A stretch of 64,000 bases of DNA from SFEB01 sp964612455 (GTDB lineage: Bacteria > Bacillota > Clostridia > Christensenellales > CAG-314), in assembly GCA_964612455.1 (NCBI GenBank), contig CAZTCB010000002.1, positions 15,237 to 79,236 on the forward strand. Direction: 5' to 3'. The translations under genes were made by a program, and so were the position numbers. The notes below the pieces were generated by a model. That model was not told the origin of the DNA, did no database searches, and saw only the letters and a list, made by a program, of their open reading frames with translations. Shown here one piece after another: positions 17,380 through 26,462 of the stretch. The stretch's first letter is position 1. Each line of letters starts with the position of its first letter.

Positions 17380-17979
17380 ATGAAAAAAGACAAAGACGCA
17401 ACGGATTTATTCGTGCTCGAAGAAACGCTTGACGTCAAAGATTTGACGGACGAGACCATATTGGCGGCGCGAGACGGCGATCAGAATGCGATGGAAAAAG
17501 TTTTTGTCGCATACAAAAGTATGGTGCGCGGACTTGCTAACAGCTATTTTCTGGTCGGCGGCGATAAAGAAGATTTGCTGCAAGAGGGAATGTACGGTTT
17601 ATACAAAGCCGTGCGTGATTTTAAGATGGGCAAAACTTCCTTCGGTACGTTTGCACACACTTGCATATCGCGACAGATTATCAACGCGGTCAAACGTTAC
17701 TCGGCGTATAAAAACAAACCGTTGGCGGATTTCGTTTCTTTGGACGAAATCGCCGCTACGGAGTTGGTTTCGGACAGCGATCCGCTTGAAGAAACGATAG
17801 AAAGAGAGTTTAAATCCACGCTCGTCCAAAGGATACGGACTCGTTTGTCGCCTTTGGAGACCAAAGTTGTAGGATTGTTCGTCAAGGGTTATTCTTACGA
17901 CGAAATCGCCGCTTTAATCGGCAAAAGCCCCAAAGCGGTAGACGGTGCGTTGCAACGCGCGCGAAAAAAACTTTGTTAA
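17380..17979 (+). CDS. sigH: RNA polymerase sigma factor SigH (Spo0H-type)
   Basis: 199 residues. Region 2 is seen in QNAMEKVFVAYKSMVRGLAN, GDKEDLLQEGMYGLYKAV and FGTFAHTCISRQIINAVK. Region 4 with its helix-turn-helix is LSPLETKVVGLFVKGYSYDE and ALIGKSPKAVDGALQRAR. Length and position after rlmB match Firmicute SigH, which directs genes of stationary phase, competence or early sporulation depending on species. Whether this organism sporulates cannot be judged from the window. It lies five bases after rlmB in the same operon. Confidence 0.9.
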   Translation: MKKDKDATDLFVLEETLDVKDLTDETILAARDGDQNAMEKVFVAYKSMVRGLANSYFLVGGDKEDLLQEGMYGLYKAVRDFKMGKTSFGTFAHTCISRQIINAVKRYSAYKNKPLADFVSLDEIAATELVSDSDPLEETIEREFKSTLVQRIRTRLSPLETKVVGLFVKGYSYDEIAALIGKSPKAVDGALQRARKKLC

Positions 17980-18000
17980 CCACTAATACGGAGGACAGTC

Positions 18001-19632
18001 ATGGGACATTTGGCGTTGTACAGGCGTTTTCGCCCTCGTACTTTTGACGAAATAGTAGGACAATCGCATGTTACCGTTACGCTTAAAAATCAAATAAAAT
18101 CGGGCGAAATCAGTCACGCATATCTTTTTTGCGGCACACGGGGTACGGGTAAAACCACCGCCGCAAAAGTTTTCGCGCGTGCGGTAAATTGTCTTGACAG
18201 CCATGACGGCAATCCGTGCCTCTCTTGCGAAAACTGCCATGACGGCAATCCTGTCGACGTGGTCGAGCTGGACGCCGCCAGCAACAACGGCGTCGATTAT
18301 ATCAGAGATATAGTAGAGAGGGCGGCGTTTTCACCGGTAAACGGCAAGTACAAAGTATATATAGTGGACGAAGTTCATATGCTCAGCGCAAGTGCCTTCA
18401 ACGCCTTTTTAAAGACATTAGAAGAACCCCCGTCCCACGCTGTTTTTGTCCTTTGCACGACCGAACCGCAAAAAATCCCGCAAACGATACTCAGTCGTTG
18501 TATGCGTTTTGATTTTCGTCTCGTGTCGGTTTCGGATTTAGAAAAACTACTCACAAGGATACTGCACGACGTCGGAGCCGTAGCCACCCCCGAAGCGATA
18601 ACGGCAATTTGCACCGCGGGCGAGGGCAGCGTGCGCGATACGTTGAGCATTGCGGACAGATGCCTTGCTTTTTCCCGCGGGGCAGTACTCGGATACGACG
18701 ACGTAATGAATATACTCGGCGCAACCGACAACGCGTCGGTAGAGAGGTTGGCGACTGCTATCCTCGACGACGACGTTGCGACGATACTGACCGAAATAAA
18801 AAGTCTGACCGACGCAGGCAAAAACGTCGTATCGTTGTCGTCGGATTTGGCGGCTGTTTTCAGAAACGTAGTCATGTGCAGTACCGTGTCTGACGCAAAA
18901 CGTTTGCTTAATCTTCCCGAAAACCGTTTTGAGTTTTTTGACGTCGCCGCTAAAAAATATAACGTAAAAAAAGTTTTGTATGTGCTCGACGTTTTTGCGG
19001 GTATCGAAAACGATTTGAGATTTGCGCTCAATCCGACTTTGTTGCTCGAGGCGATTGCGTTGCGTGCGGCGGCGGGTACGGGCGAGGTAAATACGGACGA
19101 TTTGCAGTCGCGCGTCAACCGATTGGAGCGCAAGGTTGAGGAATTGTCGAGGCAAATCGTGATGCCCGTTTCGGCTGTTAATCGGCGTGACGAGGTTGCG
19201 CCGCCACTAAACGGTTCTCCCTCGCAACAACAGCCACGACAGCCGTCCGCAACGGTTATCGGCAAGGACGGGGTAAAAGAAACGCCGTCCGCAAAAGCTG
19301 GTCTTCCGTCAGGCGGAGCAGTGTGGGGCAAGGTGATAGCGGCGTTGAGGGTAAGTGACGAGGCGGTTCTTTTTAATGTTTGCGAGAGCGTCGAAAAAGT
19401 ATTTGTCGAACAGGAGTCAGCCCTCGTCGTGTTGGTAAAAAGCGGCGGATACGCCATATTGACGCGGCAGGACAACAAGGATTTGATTCAAAAAACGGTG
19501 AGTAGGTACAGCCCTTATCGTTTTGTCGTCAGACTTGCGGAAGACAAAGACTCGTGGGAGCAAACTCTCAAACAGTTTAAAAACATTGCCGGCGACGTGC
19601 CCATATACGTTGACGGCAAAAAGGTCAATTGA
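18001..19632 (+). CDS. dnaX: DNA polymerase III subunit gamma/tau
   Basis: 543 residues. LYRRFRPRTFDEIVGQSHV opens the AAA+ clamp-loader ATPase, with Walker A GTRGTGKTT, a zinc module formed by four cysteines (CLDS..PCLSCENC), Walker B VDEVHML, and the SRC motif LSRCMRFDF. After residue 370 a linker and a C-terminal domain follow, as in tau. I see no obvious slippery heptamer that would make a separate gamma. The ATG is preceded by CGGAGG. dnaX-ybaB-recR is a conserved Firmicute cluster. Confidence 0.95.
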   Translation: MGHLALYRRFRPRTFDEIVGQSHVTVTLKNQIKSGEISHAYLFCGTRGTGKTTAAKVFARAVNCLDSHDGNPCLSCENCHDGNPVDVVELDAASNNGVDYIRDIVERAAFSPVNGKYKVYIVDEVHMLSASAFNAFLKTLEEPPSHAVFVLCTTEPQKIPQTILSRCMRFDFRLVSVSDLEKLLTRILHDVGAVATPEAITAICTAGEGSVRDTLSIADRCLAFSRGAVLGYDDVMNILGATDNASVERLATAILDDDVATILTEIKSLTDAGKNVVSLSSDLAAVFRNVVMCSTVSDAKRLLNLPENRFEFFDVAAKKYNVKKVLYVLDVFAGIENDLRFALNPTLLLEAIALRAAAGTGEVNTDDLQSRVNRLERKVEELSRQIVMPVSAVNRRDEVAPPLNGSPSQQQPRQPSATVIGKDGVKETPSAKAGLPSGGAVWGKVIAALRVSDEAVLFNVCESVEKVFVEQESALVVLVKSGGYAILTRQDNKDLIQKTVSRYSPYRFVVRLAEDKDSWEQTLKQFKNIAGDVPIYVDGKKVN

Positions 19633-19723
19633 CGGCAACGGGTGTCGGTAAAGCGACGTAAAAACAGTAAAATAAATAAACAAAAACAAAAAATAATAAA
19701 AAAGAAAAAAGGAGATTTTTTTT

Positions 19724-20050
19724 ATGGCAGGTTTCAAAGGATACGGCGGCGGCAATATGCAGGCTATGCTCCGTCAGGCACAACAAATGCAACAAAAACT
19801 CAAAGAGGCGCAAGAAGAACTCGAAGAGTTGCAACTCGAAGGTAGCGCAGGCAGCGGGCTGGTCAAAGTGGTGGTCAACGGCAAAAAAATCGTTTCGTCC
19901 GTCACAATCGATCCCAAAGCAGTCGATCCCGACGACGTAGAGATGCTCGAGGACCTCGTGACGGCGGCTCTCAACGACGCATACGACAAAGCGGACGAAG
20001 AGTACGAAAGGCTCATGGGACCGTTTCAGGCACTTGGAGGCATGTTGTAA
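19724..20050 (+). CDS. ybaB: YbaB/EbfC family nucleoid-associated protein
   Basis: 108 residues. An N-terminal helix rich in Gln/Glu (LRQAQQMQQKLKEAQEELEE) precedes the beta-sheet core (VKVVVNGKKIVSSVTIDPKA), the typical tweezer-shaped dimer of YbaB. It binds DNA without strong sequence preference. AAAGGAG is found before the ATG in a 90-base A-rich spacer after dnaX. recR begins immediately after its stop. Confidence 0.93.
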   Translation: MAGFKGYGGGNMQAMLRQAQQMQQKLKEAQEELEELQLEGSAGSGLVKVVVNGKKIVSSVTIDPKAVDPDDVEMLEDLVTAALNDAYDKADEEYERLMGPFQALGGML

Positions 20051-20647
20051 TTGAGAGAGTTTATAGATCCGATCGCCCGTCTCGTCAATCAATTCAGTAA
20101 ATTGCCGGGAGTAGGACAAAAAACAGCTCAACGTTACGCCTACAGGATTCTCGATATGTCGTCCGCGCAGGTCAGAGAGTTTGCAGACGTCCTCGTCGCC
20201 ACCAAAGAAACCGTACGTTTTTGCTCGGTTTGCGGCAACTTTACCGAAAGCGAGAGATGTCGGATTTGCGACGACGCGTCGCGCGACCACTCCGTCGTTT
20301 GCGTGGTCAGGGACGCGAAAGATATTTTGGCGATAGAAAAGATAAACGAGTACAAGGGCGTTTATCATGTCCTCGGCGGACTCTTAAACCCGATAGAAAA
20401 CGTCGGACCAAACGACTTGCATATCAAATCGTTGATGACTCGTCTCGACGGCTCGGTAAAAGAAGTGATAGTCGCAACCAACCCGACGGTAGAAGGAGAA
20501 GCAACGGCAATGTACCTTGCCCGACTTATCAAACCTCTCGGCGTCAAAGTGACGCGTCCCGCGCAGGGGGTTTCCGCAGGCAGCGAGTTGGAGTATACCG
20601 ACAACGCCACTCTGACTCAGGCATTGGAAAACCGAAGAGAAATCTGA
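20051..20647 (+). CDS. recR: Recombination mediator protein RecR
   Basis: 198 residues. Helix-hairpin-helix region KLPGVGQKTAQRYAYRIL, C4 zinc finger (CSVCGNFTESERCRIC), then the Toprim domain with VVRDAKDI and EVIVATNPTVEGEATA. RecR works with RecO/RecF in loading RecA at gaps. The start is TTG directly after the ybaB stop; GGAGG ten bases earlier within ybaB supports it, and the family normally begins a few residues before the P-I-x-x-L motif. Confidence 0.95.
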   Translation: MREFIDPIARLVNQFSKLPGVGQKTAQRYAYRILDMSSAQVREFADVLVATKETVRFCSVCGNFTESERCRICDDASRDHSVVCVVRDAKDILAIEKINEYKGVYHVLGGLLNPIENVGPNDLHIKSLMTRLDGSVKEVIVATNPTVEGEATAMYLARLIKPLGVKVTRPAQGVSAGSELEYTDNATLTQALENRREI

Positions 20648-20802
20648 CCGTTTTTTTAATGCAGTTAAAAATCTTTATACACTTATAATCAACTAAGAGA
20701 TGGTTTTTTTTGATTATAATGTCATCGATGAAACATCGATGGAAAATAAATCGTTTTAATAGTTTCATTTCAATAATATTTTGCAGATAGGGAGAAATTT
20801 TG

Positions 20803-21492
20803 GTGTTAAAAACATATGAAAAACACAAAGCAAATATATGCTTTTTAGTTGGTCTAATGTTCTTATGTATCACTGTTTTTTTTAGCTGTTTTTTTACTGA
20901 CTCGGGTATTGATAAGTTATATTCCGAAACGATGAAAAAAACAGTAGAAATTCGATGTTACAACACCGAAAACAACATAAACTATGCAACGGGTTGTGTT
21001 ATTTCGGAAGATGGAGAAATATTGACAAATAAACATGTTATAATGACTAAAGACGATATCTTTCAATATGTTGAGGTAAGATTTTATACTGATGATGAAT
21101 TTATCCGCTCAGAGGTTATTAAGGTATCAGAAACAGAAGATTTGGCTTTAATAAAAGTAAATCAAAAAACAAAAGATGCTTTTGCTATAGGTAAAAGCGT
21201 AAAAGGAGGTGAAAGAGTATTTACTATAGGAAATCCTAATGGTTTTGGGTTGTCTTTTACTGAAGGAATAGTATCTTCGCCGTTGAGATATGTCAAATAT
21301 GAAGGAAAAGAAATAAAAACAACACAAACTTCGCTCATTATCAATGCAGGGAATAGTGGGGGACCGTTGTTTAATACAAGTGGAGAACTTATTGGCTTGG
21401 TTACATTTAGAATACGTAATAATTCGGGAGACATAATTCAGGGTGTTTCGTTTGCGCTGCATTATTCTGTGCTTCAACAATTTTTACAATAA
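20803..21492 (+). CDS. Membrane-tethered trypsin-like (S1) serine protease, no PDZ domain
   Basis: 229 residues from GTG, with GGGAGA 8-13 bases upstream. One hydrophobic segment (residues 11-32) anchors or exports the protein. The protease domain shows the catalytic triad in the HtrA/V8 order: His in LTNKHVI, Asp in ETEDLALIKV, Ser in INAGNSGGPLFN. HtrA proteases normally carry one or two PDZ domains after this; here the protein ends right after the protease fold. The gene and the next two are visibly richer in A+T than the flanking clusters, which suggests acquisition. The neighbouring secreted protein could be a substrate, but nothing shows it. Confidence 0.82.
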   Translation: MLKTYEKHKANICFLVGLMFLCITVFFSCFFTDSGIDKLYSETMKKTVEIRCYNTENNINYATGCVISEDGEILTNKHVIMTKDDIFQYVEVRFYTDDEFIRSEVIKVSETEDLALIKVNQKTKDAFAIGKSVKGGERVFTIGNPNGFGLSFTEGIVSSPLRYVKYEGKEIKTTQTSLIINAGNSGGPLFNTSGELIGLVTFRIRNNSGDIIQGVSFALHYSVLQQFLQ

Positions 21493-21559
21493 ATTGATTT
21501 TTTTTGAGTTGTGCGAATGGAAATAGAAAGATAAAAACTAAGTCAAGTAGGGAGAATAT

Positions 21560-22675
21560 ATGAAAAATTGTAAAATCAAAATCGAATGTATTTCGGTTAT
21601 TTTATCCGCAGTTTTATTAATAGGATTTTTGTTGCCTTCATTCCAATTGAGTAATATTTTTGACTTGGGTGTAAGTGAAAATGTAAGGACGATAACTGCA
21701 AATGAGATTTTTAATGTATCCATAGAAGATGAAATTGAACTTTTTTTAAATCAATTTGACGATTACGAATGTATAGTAGATGAAGATTTAGAACAAGTAT
21801 TGGTGCGAGAAACGAAGTGTTTGGATGGTGCTGTAACAGTTTACGAAACTTATATTAATTATATGGCCAATGAGTTGAGGGCATTTACTGTAATACTTAG
21901 GTCATACAATGAGGAGGGCATGTTAGAAACGGAGGATTGTTACGCAGTTCAATTGTATTACGAGACGGAAGAGGATGAGTATTATATAGTTTTTGGAAAT
22001 GAGATGATTTCCATAAGCGAGCTTGTCGGAACAGATGTTTTAGAAAATTGTATTGCGATAGCGGATGATATTGCCGTGTCCGTTGCGTTATTAGCTGTCA
22101 CGGCGGTGATAGTCTGTCATCCTTACATAAAGACGATAGTTACGACGGTGGTGACTACTGTAGTTAGTTGGGTTAAGTCGCTTTGGCGTTGGCTCAATGG
22201 TGTATTTATTACCAAAAAGGTAACAACTACGACTGTCGAGCCGGTTGTATATTATCGTACAAATATTTTTTCTCGAGATTTTGAATTAGAAAGAGTTGAA
22301 GCAACGGATGTTGCGTGTGAGGTATCGCGTGATGCGGGTGGGTATTATTTGGCTGTTGTGGTTGGCTCAATTGTATATATTTCGATTGAAACTATAACGG
22401 AGAGCGAAGCGGTTGCTGTGCTTGCTTCAAATATTGACGTAAGAATAGAAGAAACAGATTTTCAATTAAATACATATACAGCAGGAGAAATGGATGCTGA
22501 GAGTATAGCCTTGCAAGCGGCAAATTATAACGGACTTTTGGAAATTACGAGACATACTTATCATAATCGAGGAGGAACGAAGAAGGGTATCTATTTTGAG
22601 CATTATCATCCCGGACCTTCTTATATGCATGGATTGCCGCACAGCTTTTTTGGTGTTCCGATGATAGTGGTATAG
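21560..22675 (+). CDS. Exported protein of unknown family with His-rich C-terminus; candidate toxin/effector
   Basis: 371 residues. A signal-like hydrophobic helix occupies residues 13-32, an acidic domain follows (40-170), then a hydrophobic segment (about 172-190) and a Val/Thr-rich stretch (ending TTVVTTVVSWVKSLWRW). The last 50 residues change character: HTYHNRGGTKKGIYFEHYHP, then HGLPHSFFGVP. A His-rich compact ending of this kind recalls the variable catalytic ends of polymorphic toxins, but I do not recognise the family and claim no activity. GGGAG precedes the ATG. A small gene of matching AT-rich composition starts 11 bases after the stop, the place where an immunity gene would be. 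Confidence 0.7.
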   Translation: MKNCKIKIECISVILSAVLLIGFLLPSFQLSNIFDLGVSENVRTITANEIFNVSIEDEIELFLNQFDDYECIVDEDLEQVLVRETKCLDGAVTVYETYINYMANELRAFTVILRSYNEEGMLETEDCYAVQLYYETEEDEYYIVFGNEMISISELVGTDVLENCIAIADDIAVSVALLAVTAVIVCHPYIKTIVTTVVTTVVSWVKSLWRWLNGVFITKKVTTTTVEPVVYYRTNIFSRDFELERVEATDVACEVSRDAGGYYLAVVVGSIVYISIETITESEAVAVLASNIDVRIEETDFQLNTYTAGEMDAESIALQAANYNGLLEITRHTYHNRGGTKKGIYFEHYHPGPSYMHGLPHSFFGVPMIVV

Positions 22676-22686
22676 CGGGTACGGGT

Positions 22687-23223
22687 ATGAAAAAGGACAT
22701 GAATGAGTTATATCGTCGGTTTGTTGACGAGATTGATATGTGGCAGCGGAAAATAGATAGATACAATCAAAAAAATCATTTGCCGCTTGTGGGAGCAAAT
22801 AGTAGAACGATTGAGCAAGAAGAAAACATAATTATCAACAAATATGGAGGAAAAAAGTTAAATACAGAGTACTTTTACGAGCATTTAACCGATTTTTTCG
22901 GCGACAAAGAGTGCGTAGAGTATTATCAACGGGTATCCCCGTGTAAAATAATTTTTGCAAAAACGGAGGAAATTATACCTGATGATTATTTTTATTCTTT
23001 CTATCTGATTCCGATTGATAGAGCACAAAAAAAAGACGTAAATTATGGTAGAGAGGTAGTTGTTTATATAACATCAAGAGACGGAATAAATGTTTACGTA
23101 AGTGGATTTATGAATGAGTACATACTGTCTTCAAGAGAGAATATAAATGAGTTTCATTCGGCGATGTCTTATTACGCAGGAGGAATCGCTGTTTATTATC
23201 GGGAAATAGAAGACAAAATATAA
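22687..23223 (+). CDS. Hypothetical protein; possible immunity partner of the preceding gene
   Basis: 178 residues, no signal peptide, no membrane segment. It has an N-terminal charged helical part (NELYRRFVDEIDMWQRKIDR) and a mixed alpha/beta rest. No family recognised. It follows the candidate toxin by 11 bases, shares its low G+C content, and is a cytoplasmic-looking protein of the size usual for immunity proteins. That role is inferred from position only. A second ATG four codons in (22699) lies too close to its AAAGGA to be a clearly better start. Confidence 0.65.
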   Translation: MKKDMNELYRRFVDEIDMWQRKIDRYNQKNHLPLVGANSRTIEQEENIIINKYGGKKLNTEYFYEHLTDFFGDKECVEYYQRVSPCKIIFAKTEEIIPDDYFYSFYLIPIDRAQKKDVNYGREVVVYITSRDGINVYVSGFMNEYILSSRENINEFHSAMSYYAGGIAVYYREIEDKI

Positions 23224-23367
23224 TATTAATATTCGAAATCAAATTGAGGAATATAGATCGACGAGTATTATTTCATATGTGATTGCTTTACCTCGTAAAC
23301 GAGTGGTACCGATGACGTACGAGATAAAATCATGGCGATATGAATATGTAAAAATAATGTAAAAGAC

Positions 23368-23396
23368 TTGACATCTCAAAGACTTTATTTTAAAAT
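23368..23396 (+). promoter_or_regulatory. Promoter of cassette A (TTGACA-17-TAAAAT)
   Basis: Perfect -35 TTGACA (23368-23373), -10 TAAAAT (23391-23396), 17-base spacer. The leader to the ATG at 23465 is about 60 bases. Confidence 0.82.
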
Positions 23397-23464
23397 GAAT
23401 AAAAGTGGGTTTCGTTCAGGTGGCTCATCGATACGAAAACCATGAAAATTTTAGGAGGTTTTTT

Positions 23465-24577
23465 ATGAAAAGAACAAAATTGCATGTTTTTACTGCAGTA
23501 GCGTTGACCGCGCTTGTTTTATTGTCGGTTGTGTTTTATTGCGATTGCGTGCAGCCTGAAAAAGTATCTGCAATAGATAGCGATACTTTTTCGAGTATGA
23601 CAGAGATTCATTACTATAGTGATTCTGCACCGCGGGTGTCTCCGGCGACCTTTTCGGCAAATTTTACAACGCCGATACAATATCACTATCTGTTTGACCT
23701 TACCGAACAGGATCTTGACGATATGCTTTTAAACGGTGATTTTTCATTCGGTAGCGAGTACACTCTCATTATTTTTGAGATAAGGCGCGATATTATTGAT
23801 GGTAGTGTTTTGGAAAACGTCTTTAGTGAGTTTAAGGCGCATGGTTGCTATATCATTTTTAATAGTGCGTATTTTTCGTACGAATACTCTAATACCGATT
23901 TTACCAATTACGTAGACGAATTTTTGCTGTGTTCGTTTGATTTTTTCTACTTATTCGTAAAGCAGACCGTATTTGATATTTTGAATGTTCAATCGGGTAT
24001 AGATAATTCATGCATATTGTTGGACGGTAGATGGTTTTCGGACGTGGGTGACTTTAGTGCAGATATGGAGACAATGTGCGACTCTTCTCCGTTTTTAAAA
24101 ATATTAATGCGGCAACTTTGCATACAGTTAGGTATGTCGTACGATAGGGATTATGACGTGATCGTGCAGGAGTTACGGAGTAGAAATGTACATCTATTGG
24201 TAAATATAGGTAACTATATGTATGTTGATTTACTGCACGATACGGATCAAGTGAGTCCGATTATTGTGAGTGACGGTATATATATTAATGTACATGAACG
24301 TAACGACTTACGTTATTATTTTTCTGGATATACATTGTACGCCATGGGACAATGGAGTTTAGAAAGCGAGTTTTATCATTTACTCTTAAGTATTCAAGAA
24401 ACGTCTGGTGATGATGTAGAGGTTTACGTTTTTGAGGTTGATCCGATAGTATACGGTCACGGACTGAGGATACATAGTGATACGGATTTAGTTACTTCTT
24501 ACGGCGGTTATTATAGTCCTGTTGAGTATGAAATAGACATACTCCTTGATGAATTGATTGCCGGTGGATTAAGATAA
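23465..24577 (+). CDS. Cassette A, gene 1: secreted protein of an unrecognised paralogous family
   Basis: 370 residues. A cleavable-looking signal peptide (residues 1-37) is followed by a soluble domain rich in Asp, Tyr and Phe. Three relatives lie in this window (here, 27858 and 34449). Shared blocks in order: a beta strand ending in an acidic residue (LIIFEIRR), HGCYIIFNS, CILLDGRWFSD, SPFLKIL, HLLVNIGNYMYVDL, GQWSLESEFYHLL and VYVFEVDPIVYGHGL. Repeated strand-turn patterns suggest an alpha/beta fold, but no catalytic signature stands out. GGAGG precedes the ATG; an upstream in-frame codon at 23405 has no support. A BspA-like lipoprotein gene follows after 21 bases, as for both paralogues. 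Confidence 0.8.
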   Translation: MKRTKLHVFTAVALTALVLLSVVFYCDCVQPEKVSAIDSDTFSSMTEIHYYSDSAPRVSPATFSANFTTPIQYHYLFDLTEQDLDDMLLNGDFSFGSEYTLIIFEIRRDIIDGSVLENVFSEFKAHGCYIIFNSAYFSYEYSNTDFTNYVDEFLLCSFDFFYLFVKQTVFDILNVQSGIDNSCILLDGRWFSDVGDFSADMETMCDSSPFLKILMRQLCIQLGMSYDRDYDVIVQELRSRNVHLLVNIGNYMYVDLLHDTDQVSPIIVSDGIYINVHERNDLRYYFSGYTLYAMGQWSLESEFYHLLLSIQETSGDDVEVYVFEVDPIVYGHGLRIHSDTDLVTSYGGYYSPVEYEIDILLDELIAGGLR

Positions 24578-24598
24578 AAAGAGATTAGGAGGTTTTTT

Positions 24599-26041
24599 AT
24601 GAATAGGATTAAAATAACACGATACGTTGTTCTATTATTACTCGTTTGTTGTCTTTGTCTTGTTTTGGGTGCTTGTACACCAAACACGCCGGAGCCGACG
24701 CCGGAGCCTACACCGACGCCGAGCGAGCCTACTACCGTACAACTCGATGCCCCCGCAAACGTAGTGTTGGACGAAAATAACAGACTCAACTGGGACGCGG
24801 TAGAAAACGCTGATTTTTACACGATAAAAATCGACGATAAACAATACAAGAGCAAAAACCCGTATTACAACTTCAGCTCTTACTTGGGTAGGAGTACGAC
24901 GGTTTATATCAAGGCAACGGGTGACGGCGAGAGTTATACCGATTCCAAATGGACGGTTTTTGAGTATAAGATTCCGGCACCGTTAAAGTACAAATTGCTG
25001 GATGACGGGAGCGGATACGAAGTCAGCGCGTTGGACGAAACCGACCTCAATCCGGAAGGTTATAGGGGTACGCTCGTTATCCCCGATTATTACGAAGGAT
25101 TGCCGGTGACGAAAATCGCAGACGAAGCGTTTTTCTCGCAAAAATCCCCCGACGGTAACAAAGTGACGACTACGATACAGTTTCCCGCACAGCTTAAGGT
25201 AATAGGACTACACGCGTTTTCCTATTTTAAAGCGTTGGAGTCTATAGAAATACCTGCTTCCGTAACGAAAATAGACTATTGGGCATTTTCAGGTTGTACG
25301 GCGTTAAAGACAGTCACGTTAAACGATGGTTTACAGACTATTGAGTCGGGGGCGTTTAAGAATTGCTCTGCTTTAACCAAAATAGTTATCCCTGATACCG
25401 TAACGAGTCTGGGCGGCAGTGTGTTTGACGGTTGTACAAAGTTGTCTAAGATTACTTTGTCGGCAAATCTGCAGGCAATGGGGAGAGATGTATTTGCTAA
25501 TACCGCTTGGTATACCAAGCAAGCACTCGGCTATGTTGTCTTGCGCGGGGATCTCTTGTACGGATATAAAGGAGACGTCCCTGCGGTTATCGATGACCTC
25601 CCCGAAGAGATAAAGTATATAGGCGGCGGCGCGTTTGCGGAGACTGACCTCGAGTCGATTGTGTTACGCGACGGTATGGTTATTTTTGAAGGTGCTTTTT
25701 CAAATTGCAAAAAATTAAAAACCGTTCGTTTACCGTCTGATTTAAAAGTGTTGCCGGAGTTTGCGTTTAGCTATTGTACGAGTTTAACCGAGTTAATCAT
25801 TCCGAAAACGGTGACGACGATAGAGACATCCGCACTCCTTGTTTCTGCCAATACAAAAATGTATTATTGCGGCACGTTGGAGGATTGGGATAAAATAGCC
25901 GTGGCAGACAGCTACTTAAAGTCGTACGTCATGTTTTATTCCGAAACCCAACCTACCGATGCGGACAACAAGTATTGGCATTACGATGCCGACGGCAATA
26001 AAGCGGTATGGCAAAAGAAAGAGGAGAATACGACGGAATAA
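24599..26041 (+). CDS. Cassette A, gene 2: BspA-like LRR lipoprotein
   Basis: 480 residues. The lipoprotein signal peptide ends at the lipobox LGAC (Cys26), so the protein should be lipid-anchored after processing by Lgt. A Pro/Thr/Glu linker (TPEPTPTPSEP) leads to an FN3-like domain (about 45-125, LNWDAVENADFYTIKI) and then LRR_5/BspA-type repeats (KIADEAF, VIGLHAFSYF, IDYWAFSGCTAL, IESGAFKNCSAL). It ends with the shared tail YWHYDADGNKAVW. BspA-like proteins mediate binding to host or bacterial surfaces in studied species. RBS AGGAGG. It ends in a terminator at 26084. Confidence 0.9.
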   Translation: MNRIKITRYVVLLLLVCCLCLVLGACTPNTPEPTPEPTPTPSEPTTVQLDAPANVVLDENNRLNWDAVENADFYTIKIDDKQYKSKNPYYNFSSYLGRSTTVYIKATGDGESYTDSKWTVFEYKIPAPLKYKLLDDGSGYEVSALDETDLNPEGYRGTLVIPDYYEGLPVTKIADEAFFSQKSPDGNKVTTTIQFPAQLKVIGLHAFSYFKALESIEIPASVTKIDYWAFSGCTALKTVTLNDGLQTIESGAFKNCSALTKIVIPDTVTSLGGSVFDGCTKLSKITLSANLQAMGRDVFANTAWYTKQALGYVVLRGDLLYGYKGDVPAVIDDLPEEIKYIGGGAFAETDLESIVLRDGMVIFEGAFSNCKKLKTVRLPSDLKVLPEFAFSYCTSLTELIIPKTVTTIETSALLVSANTKMYYCGTLEDWDKIAVADSYLKSYVMFYSETQPTDADNKYWHYDADGNKAVWQKKEENTTE

Positions 26042-26083
26042 ACATATTGATAGGATAAAATATTTTGATAAATCAACACCCCG

Positions 26084-26119
26084 AAAGCTTTTTTTAAGAC
26101 TCTCGGGGTGCTTTTTTGT
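26084..26119 (+). terminator. Terminator after cassette A
   Basis: Arms CACCCCGA and TCGGGGTG around a T-rich loop, followed by CTTTTTT. Confidence 0.8.
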
Positions 26120-26145
26120 AGTTTGGTTAAGGTAAAAAACGCATG

Positions 26146-26184
26146 AAAAAAGACTTAAAATCACATCCGATTCTAAGTCTTTTT
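26146..26184 (-). terminator. Terminator of the tRNA-Gly/tRNA-Cys transcript
   Basis: On the minus strand the arms AAAGACTTA and TAAGTCTTT close a hairpin followed by a T-run, just past the tRNA-Cys 3' end. Confidence 0.75.
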
Positions 26185-26186
26185 TC

Positions 26187-26261
26187 TGGAGGCGCCACCC
26201 GGAATCGAACCGGGGGATATAGATTTTGCAGACCTTTGCCTTACCGCTTGGCCATGGCGCC
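26187..26261 (-). tRNA. tRNA-Cys (anticodon GCA)
   Basis: 75 bases on the minus strand with encoded CCA. The acceptor arm begins GGCGCCA, the anticodon loop is CTGCAAA (GCA), and the T arm has CCCGG-TTCGATT-CCGGG. Transcribed together with tRNA-Gly. Confidence 0.95.
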
Positions 26262-26266
26262 GAATG

Positions 26267-26341
26267 TGGAGCGGGAGACGGGATTCGGACCCGCGATATC
26301 TGCCTTGGCAAGGCAGCGCTCTACCACTGAGCCACTCCCGC
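26267..26341 (-). tRNA. tRNA-Gly (anticodon GCC)
   Basis: 75 bases on the minus strand with encoded CCA. Acceptor arm GCGGGAG, anticodon loop TTGCCAA (GCC) between CTGCC and GGCAG. Five bases separate it from tRNA-Cys. Confidence 0.95.
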
Positions 26342-26406
26342 GAAATCTAACGCTCGTATATCATAACAAATATTATAAAAAAAATCAAGGAATTTAATCC
26401 AAATTA

Positions 26407-26435
26407 TTGAAAATTTTTTTTATCTATGATAAACT
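26407..26435 (+). promoter_or_regulatory. Promoter of the first degV gene (TTGAAA-17-TAAACT)
   Basis: TTGAAA at 26407-26412 and TAAACT at 26430-26435 with a 17-base spacer, 27 bases before the start codon, which follows AAAGGAGAG. Confidence 0.6.
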
Positions 26436-26462
26436 CTACTTGACCATCAAAAAGGAGAGTAT

